Positions 45,387 through 53,505 of a stretch of DNA of 64,000 nucleotides are shown one piece after another (position 1 is the stretch's first letter; the number at the start of each line of letters is the position of its first letter). The position numbers and the translations under genes are program-made. Location of the stretch: positions 124,001-188,000 of the forward strand of contig NZ_JAFCKT010000006.1 in NCBI RefSeq assembly GCF_018129985.1, written 5' to 3'. This stretch comes from Bradyrhizobium sp. SZCCT0148. GTDB lineage: Bacteria > Pseudomonadota > Alphaproteobacteria > Rhizobiales > Xanthobacteraceae. Below the pieces are notes generated by a model. It was not told the origin of the DNA, ran no database searches, and saw only the letters and a program-made list of their open reading frames with translations.

Positions 45387-46004
45387 ATGACGACCAAGGG
45401 ACATGTCTACGTCATCGACGACGACGCGGCGATGCGCGATTCGCTGAACTTCCTGCTGGATTCCGCCGGTTTCGGGGTCACGCTGTTCGACGACGCGCTT
45501 GCCTTTCTCGATGCCCTGCCCGGCCTCGGCTTCGGCTGCGTCGTCTCTGACGTGCGCATGCCCGGCATGGATGGAATCGAGCTGCTGAAACGGATGAAGG
45601 CGCAGCAAAGCCCGTTCCCGATCCTGATCATGACCGGCCACGGCGACGTGCCGCTCGCGGTCGAGGCGATGAAGCTCGGGGCCGTCGATTTCCTGGAAAA
45701 ACCGTTCGAGGACGACCGCCTGGTCGCCATGATCGAAGCCGCGATCCGGCAGGCCGAGCCGGCCGCCAAGAACGAAGCCGTCGCTCAGGACATCGCTGCG
45801 CGCGTCGCCTCCTTGAGCCCGCGTGAACGCCAGGTGATGGAGGGTCTGATCGCGGGCCTGTCCAACAAGCTGATCGCCCGCGAGTACGACATCAGCCCGC
45901 GCACCATCGAGGTCTACCGGGCCAACGTCATGACCAAGATGCAGGCGGGCAGCCTTTCGGAGCTGGTCCGGCTGGCAATGCGCGCGGGAATGCTCAACGA
46001 TTGA
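45387..46004 (+). CDS. fixJ: Response regulator FixJ
   Basis: A 205-residue two-domain regulator, the usual FixJ length. The receiver has the acidic pair in VIDDDAA, phospho-acceptor Asp55 (VVSDVRMPGMDG), Thr in LIMTGHGDV and Lys in FLEKPF. The C-terminal LuxR-type HTH (LSPRERQVMEGLIAGLSNKLIAREYDISPRTIEVYRANVM) binds DNA. It starts 4 nt after the fixL stop. Its principal target in Bradyrhizobium is fixK2, encoded 570 nt downstream. Confidence 0.97.
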   Translation: MTTKGHVYVIDDDAAMRDSLNFLLDSAGFGVTLFDDALAFLDALPGLGFGCVVSDVRMPGMDGIELLKRMKAQQSPFPILIMTGHGDVPLAVEAMKLGAVDFLEKPFEDDRLVAMIEAAIRQAEPAAKNEAVAQDIAARVASLSPRERQVMEGLIAGLSNKLIAREYDISPRTIEVYRANVMTKMQAGSLSELVRLAMRAGMLND

Positions 46005-46005
46005 G

Positions 46006-46022
46006 GTAGGTCAAGGCCCCTT
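46006..46022 (+). promoter_or_regulatory. Candidate FixJ-type site A (GTAGGT-N5-CCCCTT)
   Basis: GTAGGT (46006-46011) and CCCCTT (46017-46022) between fixJ and the single-domain regulator gene. A nearly identical arrangement recurs ahead of fixK2. The identity as a FixJ site is inference from the repetition and location. Confidence 0.35.
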
Positions 46023-46047
46023 TTCGGCGCCGTGCTAGCCAGACAAT

Positions 46048-46473
46048 ATGATCGAGGTCAGCTCACATAGCGCCCAGGCGTCGCCCCTCCCACAACTCAC
46101 CGTGTTTGTGGTCGACGATGATGCTGCCGTCCTGGGATCGCTGCGATTCCTGCTGGAGGCCGATGGCTTTGCCGTGCGGGCCTTCAGGAGCGGCACCGCG
46201 CTGCTCAACGCGAGCGGTACGCCCGGCGCGGACTGCTACGTGATCGACTATAAGATGCCCGACATCAATGGCATCGAGCTGGCCGGCCAATTGCGCCAAG
46301 CCGACCGCGACGCGCCTGTGATCCTTATCACCGGCTACCCCGACGAAAACATCTCGACCCGGGCTGCGACGGCGGGCATTAAACACGTGATTCTGAAGCC
46401 GCTTCTTGAGGAAAACCTGGTCAAGTGCATCCGCCACGCCGTCCAGGACCGGCAGGACCGCCTCCGCGCGTGA
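46048..46473 (+). CDS. Single-domain response regulator
   Basis: A 141-residue receiver with no output domain. Key residues: acidic pair VVDDDAA, Asp67 (VIDYKMPDINGIE), Thr in LITGYPDE, Lys in VILKPL. In Bradyrhizobium a gene of this kind (sometimes called rrp) lies between fixJ and fixK2. A role as phosphate sink or as regulator of FixL signalling is possible but unproven. It begins 43 nt after fixJ. Confidence 0.92.
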   Translation: MIEVSSHSAQASPLPQLTVFVVDDDAAVLGSLRFLLEADGFAVRAFRSGTALLNASGTPGADCYVIDYKMPDINGIELAGQLRQADRDAPVILITGYPDENISTRAATAGIKHVILKPLLEENLVKCIRHAVQDRQDRLRA

Positions 46474-46488
46474 CCTACGGGATTCTAC

Positions 46489-46504
46489 GTAGGTAGACCC
46501 CCTT
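46489..46504 (+). promoter_or_regulatory. Candidate FixJ-type site B (GTAGGT-N4-CCCCTT) upstream of fixK2
   Basis: GTAGGT (46489-46494) and CCCCTT (46499-46504) lie 73-88 nt before the fixK2 ATG, in the region where phosphorylated FixJ is known to act in Bradyrhizobium. TACGTA at 46486-46491 overlaps it and may be part of the recognised element. Confidence 0.45.
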
Positions 46505-46576
46505 AAGATATCGCTCGAAATTTTCGAAGCCCCCGATACCGCGTACCAAAGCGCCATCACAACGGAGATGGCGCAG

Positions 46577-47275
46577 ATGCTCACCCAGACCCTCAACACC
46601 CAGGCGATCAACACCCAGATCGTTGGCAAAATCGCCCCCGCCCATCCTGTCAGCGACCAGTTCGGCGCCATCACCGGCCATGTCGGCCTCGTCGCCACCG
46701 AGTTCTCCTACCGCAAGGACGAGGAAATCTATGGCGAGGACGAGCCGGCCGAATATGTCTACCAGGTCGTTTCAGGTGCCGTGAGCAGCTACAAACTCCT
46801 CTCCGACGGCCGCCGCCAGATCGGCGCCTTCCATCTTCCCGGTGACGTGTTCGGCCTCGAATCCGGTCCCGCTCACCGCCTTGCCGCCGAAGCCATCATC
46901 GACACAACGGTGCGCCTCGTGAAGCGCGCCAGCCTCGAGAAGGCCGCAGGCACCGACGTCCAGGTCGCCCGGAAGCTCTGGGCGATGACCGCCTCCGAGC
47001 TCCGCCATGCCGAAGACCACATGCTGCTGCTGGGCCGCAAGACTGCAATGGAACGGGTCGCGACCTTCCTGCTCGAAATGGACCGCCGCCTCGCTGTTGC
47101 CGGCATGATGGCGCTGCCGATGTGCCGCCGCGACATCGGCGACTATCTCGGCCTCACCCTTGAAACCGTGTCGCGCGCGCTGTCGCAGCTTCACGCCCAG
47201 GGCATTCTCGGTTTCTCCGGCGCCCGCCAGATCGTGCTGCGCAACCGCCAGCGCCTGCAGCATCTCGACGCCTGA
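46577..47275 (+). CDS. fixK2: CRP/FNR-family regulator FixK2
   Basis: A 232-residue activator of microaerobic genes. A cyclic-nucleotide-type beta-roll (YRKDEEIYGEDEPAEYVYQVVSGAV) is followed by a dimer helix and a winged HTH (CRRDIGDYLGLTLETVSRALSQLHAQGIL). It lacks the N-terminal cysteines of FNR, so it does not sense oxygen directly. Starting at the second ATG (46577) puts the lone DNA-domain cysteine at residue 183, the redox-sensitive position known for Bradyrhizobium FixK2, and places GGAG at a sensible distance; an ATG nine nt earlier is the alternative. Its boxes lie upstream of ccoN, ccoG and probably uspA. Confidence 0.96.
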   Translation: MLTQTLNTQAINTQIVGKIAPAHPVSDQFGAITGHVGLVATEFSYRKDEEIYGEDEPAEYVYQVVSGAVSSYKLLSDGRRQIGAFHLPGDVFGLESGPAHRLAAEAIIDTTVRLVKRASLEKAAGTDVQVARKLWAMTASELRHAEDHMLLLGRKTAMERVATFLLEMDRRLAVAGMMALPMCRRDIGDYLGLTLETVSRALSQLHAQGILGFSGARQIVLRNRQRLQHLDA

Positions 47276-47306
47276 TCTTCGCTAGTCTCTCTCCTCCCTA
47301 ACCACT

Positions 47307-47342
47307 TGGCCGGCCGAACGCGTTTCGGCCGGCCATTTTCTT
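47307..47342 (+). terminator. Rho-independent terminator of fixK2
   Basis: TGGCCGGCCGAA (47307-47318) pairs perfectly with TTCGGCCGGCCA (47324-47335) around a 5-nt loop and is followed by TTTTCTT. Confidence 0.92.
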
Positions 47343-47353
47343 TGACTGGCGAA

Positions 47354-48640
47354 TCATGCCTTGCGTCGCGTCTCCGGCATCACGAAAAGAATCAGCAGGA
47401 GTCCGGTCGCGGCGACACCGGAAAGCCCGATGAACGCTGTGGCATTGCCGAACTTGTCGCTGACATAGCCGCCAAGAGCGGTGCTCAGCGATGCACCGAT
47501 GCCGGTTGCGGTGCCGACGATGCCCTGCGCAAGGTTGAAGTGCCCGCTGCCGAAGGCGACGTCGGCCACGATCAAGGGAATCATCACTGCGAACACTGCC
47601 GCGGTAATGCCGTCGAACACCTGCACCGCGACCAACAGATAGGGATCGCGCACGGTCGCAAACAGCAGGCCCCGAATCATCAGCGCACCGAAGCCGACCA
47701 GAAGCAACGGCCGCCGACCCCACGCCTGCGCCTTGCGCCCGACTGTCGGCGACAGCAGCGCCACGATCGCTTGCGGAACGACGATGCAAAAGGCGACGAG
47801 CACTGTCGCCCATTGGGCGGACCGCGCCGTCACCGCGCTCGCGATCAGCGGCATCATCGCGGCATTGGCGAGCTGCAGCAGCAGCACGCTCAGGGCGAAC
47901 ACGATGAGAGGCCGTTGCCGGATCAGGTGCCAGATATTGGTGTCACCACGGTCGGCCGCTTCGCGCGGCATCTCACCATGACAGCGGGCAATGTCGACCT
48001 CCTGCTCGCGGATGCGGGAGAGAGCGATCAGGGTCGGAATCGCGAGCAGGAAGGTGACCAGGAACACGGCGCGGCTCGACAGCAGATAGCCGACGGTGCC
48101 CATCACCGCCGCGGCCACGCCGCTCCCGAGTGAGGCAAAACGCGCGTTGCGTCCGAGCCGCTCGCCGATCGCGAACGGCCCGACCAGGCCAAGGCTGATC
48201 GCCGCAATCGCCGGCCCCAGTACGCAGCTCGCCGCCGCATGCAAGGCGGCCGCGGCCACCACGACCGGGAAGATCGGCATCGCGGCATAAGCGAGTGCAC
48301 AGCAGCCAATGGCTGCAATGGCGAGGCCCGCGACGAGCCGCTCCGATTTCGCGGCGTCGATGATCGCTCCACCCGGCATCTGCCCGATCAACGCGACGAT
48401 GCCGCCGATCGACAGGACCAGCCCGATCTCGACCTGGGTCCATTTCTGGGTCGTCAGATAGACCGCAATGAAGGGACCGAATCCGGTCTGGACGTCGGCG
48501 AGAAAGAAGATGAACCAGTCGAGGCCGCGCAGGCTCTGGCGCGACGGCGCAGGAATGCGCGCGGCCGACGGCGCGGCGATGCTCACCTGCTCGGAACGGC
48601 CGTCGCGATCGGCATGGGTCGGCTTCCTCGACAACAGCAC
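47354..48640 (-). CDS. MFS transporter
   Basis: A 428-residue major facilitator with about 12 spans and a soluble N-terminal tail of about 35 residues. Markers: FFLADVQTGFGPFIAVYL in helix 1 and GQMPGGAIIDAAKSER in the loop after helix 2, a signature-A variant. Members of the group starting with LADVQTGFGP are unclassified MFS exporters. The start codon is uncertain: the GTG at 48640 is the most upstream possibility. Convergent with fixK2, separated by the terminator. Confidence 0.87.
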   Translation of the reverse strand: MLLSRKPTHADRDGRSEQVSIAAPSAARIPAPSRQSLRGLDWFIFFLADVQTGFGPFIAVYLTTQKWTQVEIGLVLSIGGIVALIGQMPGGAIIDAAKSERLVAGLAIAAIGCCALAYAAMPIFPVVVAAAALHAAASCVLGPAIAAISLGLVGPFAIGERLGRNARFASLGSGVAAAVMGTVGYLLSSRAVFLVTFLLAIPTLIALSRIREQEVDIARCHGEMPREAADRGDTNIWHLIRQRPLIVFALSVLLLQLANAAMMPLIASAVTARSAQWATVLVAFCIVVPQAIVALLSPTVGRKAQAWGRRPLLLVGFGALMIRGLLFATVRDPYLLVAVQVFDGITAAVFAVMIPLIVADVAFGSGHFNLAQGIVGTATGIGASLSTALGGYVSDKFGNATAFIGLSGVAATGLLLILFVMPETRRKA

Positions 48641-48663
48641 AGGCGGTCAGCCCTCCCCGCACC

Positions 48664-49182
48664 TCACTGGATCGCTTGCAGCGGTTGAAGGCTGCCGGAC
48701 GCGCCGAGCACGACGATCGGCGCGTCTTCCTTGTATTCCGGCGCGGCTGCGACCTGCGCCTTGGTCAATTCCAGCGTGATGCTGTCCTTCTTGTTGGCAA
48801 TCTTGCCGAAGCGCAATGCGTTCCAATCCACCACGATCTTGCGGCTGCCGACGCCAAGAAACCCGCCGAAATCGATCGCCGCGGCGCGGACGTGGCCGCT
48901 CCGGTCCACGACGACATCGACGATCCTGCCCATGTCCTCGCCGGCCGCGCTGCGCACGTCGCGGCCGAGCACCCCGTGGGCCTCGCTGGCCCCGATGATG
49001 GTCACCGACGGCGGCGGCGCAGCATCCTTCGGCGTGACCGGGACGGCGGAGCTCGGCGACGGCGCCGCCGGCGCTTTCGCCTCGCTCTGCCCTGCAGGCG
49101 GTTCATCCGCGGCGCGCGACGTCGCCACCGCCAGGCCCGTGACGATGGCTACGCCAAGGATCAACGCTCCGATCGCACGCAT
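48664..49182 (-). CDS. Exported PRC-barrel domain protein
   Basis: A 172-residue protein with a signal peptide (cleavage near SRAADE, about residue 26), a proline/alanine-rich linker to about residue 58, and a PRC-barrel (VLGRDVRSAAGEDMGRIVDVVVDRSGHVRAAAIDFGGFLGVGSRKIVVDW). Such exported PRC-barrel proteins are numerous in Bradyrhizobium and are thought to bind surfaces or polymers; function here is unknown. Located between the MFS gene and the debranching-type hydrolase, all in one direction. Confidence 0.87.
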   Translation of the reverse strand: MRAIGALILGVAIVTGLAVATSRAADEPPAGQSEAKAPAAPSPSSAVPVTPKDAAPPPSVTIIGASEAHGVLGRDVRSAAGEDMGRIVDVVVDRSGHVRAAAIDFGGFLGVGSRKIVVDWNALRFGKIANKKDSITLELTKAQVAAAPEYKEDAPIVVLGASGSLQPLQAIQ

Positions 49183-49202
49183 GACACTCTCCCTGCGCGC
49201 GG

Positions 49203-51407
49203 CTAGCGCGCCAGCACGATCGAGACCTGGATCCGGCCGCGCGTACGCAAGACTTCCAGCGCGACGTCGTCGCCGTGGCGGCTGACACGAAGATCGACGC
49301 TGGATTCGCCGAGGCGCAGGTCGCGCAGGATCACCTCGTTGAGGAACGCCGGCAGATGCGGATTGCGCAGACGGATCTCGCTGCGCGCCACGTCGAATTC
49401 GATGCCGAGCGCCGCCTCCAGCAGCGTGAACGGCGTCGCACTGGCCCAGGCCTGCGGCGCGCAGGCCACCGGATAGAGCGTCGGGCCGCGGCGCTTCTCC
49501 CGCCGGAAGCCGCAGAACAATTCGGGCAACCGGCGCAGGTCCATGTAGGTGGCGGCCTCGAATAGCCCCTTGAAGACATGCGCGACGGAATGCTTGAGAC
49601 CGTAGCGCGCGAGCCCGAGCGCGATCAGCGCATTGTCGTGCGGCCAGATCGACCCGTCATGATAGGACATCGGGTTGTACCGCACTTCGCCTCGCGCGAC
49701 GGTCCGGATGCCCCAACCAGAGAAAAAATGCGGCCCCATCAGATCCGCGGCGACGAGGCGGGCACGGTCCTCGCGGATCATGCCGCTGAACAGCAGCTGG
49801 CCGGCGTTCGAGGTCCGCACCTTGCAAGGCCGTTTCTTGCCGTCGAGGGCGAGCGCGTAGGTGCCGAGCTCCTCGCACCAGAACGCTTTCTCGAACCGTT
49901 CGGCCAGTGCCCTGGCTTCGGCCTCCAGCTTGCGTGCAAGCTCCGGCTTGCCGAGCCGCAGCGCGCAACGCGCGGCGAGCAGCTTCGCGGCATAGACGTA
50001 ACCCTGGACTTCCGCGAGCGCGATATATCCTTCGGCAAGCTGGCCGTCGGCATGGAAGATCGCATCGTAGGAATCCTTCCATCCCTGGTTTGCAAGCCCC
50101 TTCTCGGTCGCGCGCTGGTATTCGACGAAGCCGTCCTGGTCTGGATCGCCCGGGCCGTCGATCCAGGCCAGCGCCGCCTCGATTGCTGGCCACAGCTCGG
50201 TCAGGGTCTTCTCGTCGCCGGTCCGTTCGAAATAGCTTCCGGCGAGCAGCACGAACAGCGCGGTCGAATCGACGCTGCCGTAATATTGCGCGAACGGTAC
50301 CTCGCGCAGCGCCGCCATCTCGCCGCCGCGCATCTCATGCAGGATCTTGCCGGGCGCGGCATCCGCGAGCGGATCCACCGCCTTGGCCTGGAAATACGCA
50401 AGCCGGCGCAAGACGCCCTTGGCGACGCGCGGATCGACCCACAGCATCTGCAGCGCGGTGATCAGGCCGTCGCGGCCGAACGTCGTCGAATACCAGGGGA
50501 TGCCGGCGTACGGATATCGCCCCTGCGGCGTCTCCGTCATCAGCATGTTGAGGTCGGCCATGGCCTGGCACAGCACCTCGTTGAAGATGTTATTCGAGGT
50601 CTCGACGCTCGCCGCCCCCATCGTCGACTGCCGCATCTCGCGGCGGTGAGCGAGCAGGCCGCGGAAGAACCGTGCGGGCTTTTCGGAGATCGGACGGTTG
50701 CAGGACACGGCCACGAACAGCGACTTGGATTCATGCGGGCCCAGCTCGAGTTGCCAGGTTGCGGCATTGACCGACAGCCGCGTCGGGCGGGGATCGAAAT
50801 GCAGACCCGTGGTGCGCTCGGTGTCGTCGAGGCCGCGATATTCGAACAGCACGTCGGTCGGACCGAGCAATTTGCCCGTGCCGGTGCCGCGGCGCGGGCG
50901 GCGTTCGCCGCGGACCTCGAACAGATCGGCAAAGTCGTTGTCGAACTTCAGCGTCAACTCGAAACTGGCCAGCGCATCGCCATGGTTCTGGACCCCGATG
51001 CGCTGATAGGCCGTGCCGCGCCACAGGAAGATCGTGCGCACGATGTGCAGCAAGTCCTTCTGAAGGACGAGGCGGTCCTGGCGGTAGATGTCGGGATTGG
51101 TGAGGTCGACCGTCAACGCCGAGTTGTCGTCGCGCAGGTTGGAGCCCAGCAGCAGCGGCTGGAGATCGTCGAGCACCAGCTCCAGCCGCGCCAGATAGCG
51201 GGTATCGTAGTGAAACAGGCCGTCCGGCCCTCCGGCCGAGGCACCGATGTCGCCATGGCTGTCGAGCACGATGAACATGTCGTCGTGCTTGAGGGAGCGC
51301 CGCGGCCGGGCCGACGGCCCGGTCATCGGGATATAGAAAGGCTGCTCCGCGACCTGCTCCGAGGTTCGCGTGACGGAGACGAGGTGAGTTACGGCTTCGG
51401 CCGACAT
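49203..51407 (-). CDS. Glycogen-debranching-type (amylo-alpha-1,6-glucosidase) protein
   Basis: A 734-residue protein. The N-terminal GDE_N_bis-like domain (SLKHDDMFIVLDSHGDIG, DGLFHYDTRYLARLEL) is followed by an (alpha/alpha)6 toroid typical of GH15/GH63-like amylo-1,6-glucosidases (PWYSTTFGRDGLITALQMLW, GWKDSYDAIFHADGQL, FSGWGIRTVARGEVRYNPMSYHDGSIWPHDNALIA). It should act on alpha-glucans or glucosides in the cytosol, with no signal peptide. The ATG at 51407 follows AGGGGA. It lies with an ABC exporter and a stress-promoter-driven GT4 gene, and the window also holds a glycogen-synthase-like gene, suggesting stress-related glucan metabolism. Confidence 0.88.
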   Translation of the reverse strand: MSAEAVTHLVSVTRTSEQVAEQPFYIPMTGPSARPRRSLKHDDMFIVLDSHGDIGASAGGPDGLFHYDTRYLARLELVLDDLQPLLLGSNLRDDNSALTVDLTNPDIYRQDRLVLQKDLLHIVRTIFLWRGTAYQRIGVQNHGDALASFELTLKFDNDFADLFEVRGERRPRRGTGTGKLLGPTDVLFEYRGLDDTERTTGLHFDPRPTRLSVNAATWQLELGPHESKSLFVAVSCNRPISEKPARFFRGLLAHRREMRQSTMGAASVETSNNIFNEVLCQAMADLNMLMTETPQGRYPYAGIPWYSTTFGRDGLITALQMLWVDPRVAKGVLRRLAYFQAKAVDPLADAAPGKILHEMRGGEMAALREVPFAQYYGSVDSTALFVLLAGSYFERTGDEKTLTELWPAIEAALAWIDGPGDPDQDGFVEYQRATEKGLANQGWKDSYDAIFHADGQLAEGYIALAEVQGYVYAAKLLAARCALRLGKPELARKLEAEARALAERFEKAFWCEELGTYALALDGKKRPCKVRTSNAGQLLFSGMIREDRARLVAADLMGPHFFSGWGIRTVARGEVRYNPMSYHDGSIWPHDNALIALGLARYGLKHSVAHVFKGLFEAATYMDLRRLPELFCGFRREKRRGPTLYPVACAPQAWASATPFTLLEAALGIEFDVARSEIRLRNPHLPAFLNEVILRDLRLGESSVDLRVSRHGDDVALEVLRTRGRIQVSIVLAR

Positions 51408-51465
51408 GAGCTGATCCCCTGCGCTTGGTTCAAGACGCAACTGACTCGACAACGCGACTGTAGGT

Positions 51466-53229
51466 TTACGCTGCGGCCTGCGCGAGCCGGCTCATTTCCT
51501 GCGTGACCAGTTCACGATAGGGCCCATGGCCTTGCATCAGACGCTCGGGCGAGCCGTCTTCGATGATCTTGCCATTTCTCAGCACCACCACGCGGTCGAA
51601 ATTGCGCAGCGTCGCCAGCCGGTGGGCGATCGCGATCACGGTGCGGCCGCGCATCAGGCGCGACAGCGCCTCGCGGATGGCCTCCTCGGATTCGCTGTCG
51701 AGCGCCGCCGTCGCCTCGTCCAGCAGCAGGATCGGCGCATCCTTCAGGAAGGCGCGCGCGATCGCGATGCGCTGGCGCTGGCCGCCGGACATCTTGACCC
51801 CACGATCGCCGACCATGGTGTCCAGACCTCCGGGCAGGCCATCGATGAAATCGCAGCGCGCCGCGATGGCGGCCCGCAGCACCTCGTCGTCGGTCGCGTT
51901 CGGCCGCCCATAGCGGATGTTCTCGCGAATGGAGCGGTGAAACAGGGAAATGTCCTGCGGCACGACGGAGATCGCCTCGCGCAGGCTGAGTTGCGTGACC
52001 TTCGAAATGTCCTGGCCGTCGATGGTGATGTTGCCTTCGTCCGTATCGTAGAAGCGCTGCAGCAGCGTGAACAGCGTGGACTTGCCGCCGCCTGATTGCC
52101 CGACAAGGCCGACGCGTTGGCCGGGCTGCAGCCGCAGGCTGAAGCGCTCGAAGATCTTGTCGCCGCCGGGATAGCCGAAGCTGACGTTGTTGAACGCGAT
52201 CGCCGCGCCGCTCTTCACCAGCGGCTCGGCGTCCGGATGATCGCGCAGCTCGTGCGGCACCAGCAACGTGGCAATCGCCTCCGTCAGACGCGCGACGTGC
52301 TGGGTGACGTCCACCAGAGCCACCGCGAGGTCGCGGGTGGCGCTGAGAATGGAGATGCCGAGTGTGCAGACCAGCACGACATCGCCGGTCGTCGCCTCGC
52401 CCCTCTGCCAGAGCGTGACGGCCCAGGCCATCAACGCGACCGTCAAAACCACGGTCACAGCGGCATGCAGCAACCGCAACTTCTCGAGATAACGCAGACT
52501 GCGACTCCGCGCGGTCAACTCCCGGTTCACCGTCGCATCGAACCGTTCGTGCTCGTGGCCGATGCCGCAGAAGGCCCGCACCAAAGGCATGTTGCTGATG
52601 ACGTCGATCATCTCACCGTCGACCACGGCGGCCTTGTCGGCGAAGTCGTCATGCAGCGGCTTGCCAGCGGCGGCAAGATGGAACATCGCGAGTACCATGC
52701 CACCGGCGATCACGACCAGGCCGAGCGCCATGTAAGGACTGACGGTTCCAATCAAGGCGATTGCCGCAATTGTGGCGATGCAGGGCGGCAACACATTCCA
52801 GACGAACATGTTCTCGACCGTGAACACTGCGTTCGACGTCGCCGTGATGCGGCTCGTCAGCATGCCCGGCATCCGGTCCGAGAAATAGCTCGGCGCGTGC
52901 CCGGTCAGATGACGAAATATGTCACGCCGTAAATCACCCGTGACACGAACGAAGGTGAAGCTTGCCGTCCAGCTCGCGATGCGCCACAGGAAATTGTCGG
53001 CAGCGATCAGCGACATGAGCAGAATGAATGCCAGCCATACGCCGCCGCCTTGCGAGGGTCCCGCGGACAGGGCGTCGACGAGGGATTTGACCCCGTACTG
53101 TGTGCCTACGGAGCAGGCAACCGCTGCAACGACCGCGGTCAGGATCACCAGGTGCGATGCCATTCGCATCCGAAGATAGCGCAAGACAAAGGCAAATGGC
53201 CTGCGCGCGTATCCAGAAAGATGATCCAT
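51466..53229 (-). CDS. ABC exporter (fused membrane and ATPase domains)
   Basis: A 587-residue half-transporter. Six spans in the first 310 residues are followed by an ATPase with Walker A GQSGGGKSTL, Q-loop SVVPQDISLF, signature MSGGQRQRIAIARAF, Walker B LLLDEATAALD and switch histidine IAHRLATL. As a homodimer it would export lipid, glycan or drug-like molecules. It is co-directional with the debranching-type gene (58 nt apart) and divergent from the GT4 gene, with a weak stress-type promoter possible in the gap. Confidence 0.92.
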   Translation of the reverse strand: MDHLSGYARRPFAFVLRYLRMRMASHLVILTAVVAAVACSVGTQYGVKSLVDALSAGPSQGGGVWLAFILLMSLIAADNFLWRIASWTASFTFVRVTGDLRRDIFRHLTGHAPSYFSDRMPGMLTSRITATSNAVFTVENMFVWNVLPPCIATIAAIALIGTVSPYMALGLVVIAGGMVLAMFHLAAAGKPLHDDFADKAAVVDGEMIDVISNMPLVRAFCGIGHEHERFDATVNRELTARSRSLRYLEKLRLLHAAVTVVLTVALMAWAVTLWQRGEATTGDVVLVCTLGISILSATRDLAVALVDVTQHVARLTEAIATLLVPHELRDHPDAEPLVKSGAAIAFNNVSFGYPGGDKIFERFSLRLQPGQRVGLVGQSGGGKSTLFTLLQRFYDTDEGNITIDGQDISKVTQLSLREAISVVPQDISLFHRSIRENIRYGRPNATDDEVLRAAIAARCDFIDGLPGGLDTMVGDRGVKMSGGQRQRIAIARAFLKDAPILLLDEATAALDSESEEAIREALSRLMRGRTVIAIAHRLATLRNFDRVVVLRNGKIIEDGSPERLMQGHGPYRELVTQEMSRLAQAAA

Positions 53230-53278
53230 AGGCTATCGCCCCGTTCTGCTGATTTGAGTTTTTTGTATTAGCCGACTG

Positions 53279-53304
53279 AACATCGACCGCTTCGCCGCGG
53301 TTCC
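53279..53304 (-). promoter_or_regulatory. Weak sigma-EcfG-like element for the ABC exporter
   Basis: On the minus strand GGAAC, 17 nt, TGTT: one mismatch in the -10 element (CGTT expected). Located 50 nt before the exporter ATG. Offered only as a candidate because the divergent GT4 gene has an exact promoter of this class. Confidence 0.3.
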
Positions 53305-53407
53305 CGGGCAGCGCGATCACGACACGCGGATGAGGACGATGTGAGAAGAGGTGATGGCATCATCGCGACCACGCTGCAGTGTGTCGAAGAAGTAACGTTC
53401 GGGGAAA

Positions 53408-53432
53408 GGAACTTCGCAAATGCGAGAACGTT
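53408..53432 (+). promoter_or_regulatory. Sigma-EcfG-type promoter (GGAAC-N16-CGTT) of GT4 gene
   Basis: GGAAC at 53408-53412 and CGTT at 53429-53432 separated by exactly 16 nt, 73 nt before the GT4 ATG. Exact match to the general stress consensus. Confidence 0.85.
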
Positions 53433-53505
53433 CCCAACTTGGCATGCCGGTGCCGAAACATGGGCGGGGCTTCTACGATCATGATCGCACAGAGGAGATG
53501 GTGAG

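Noticed and set aside
49578..51506. Long plus-strand open frame opposite the debranching-type gene
   Set aside because: No recognisable domain and no ribosome site; opposite strand is conserved.
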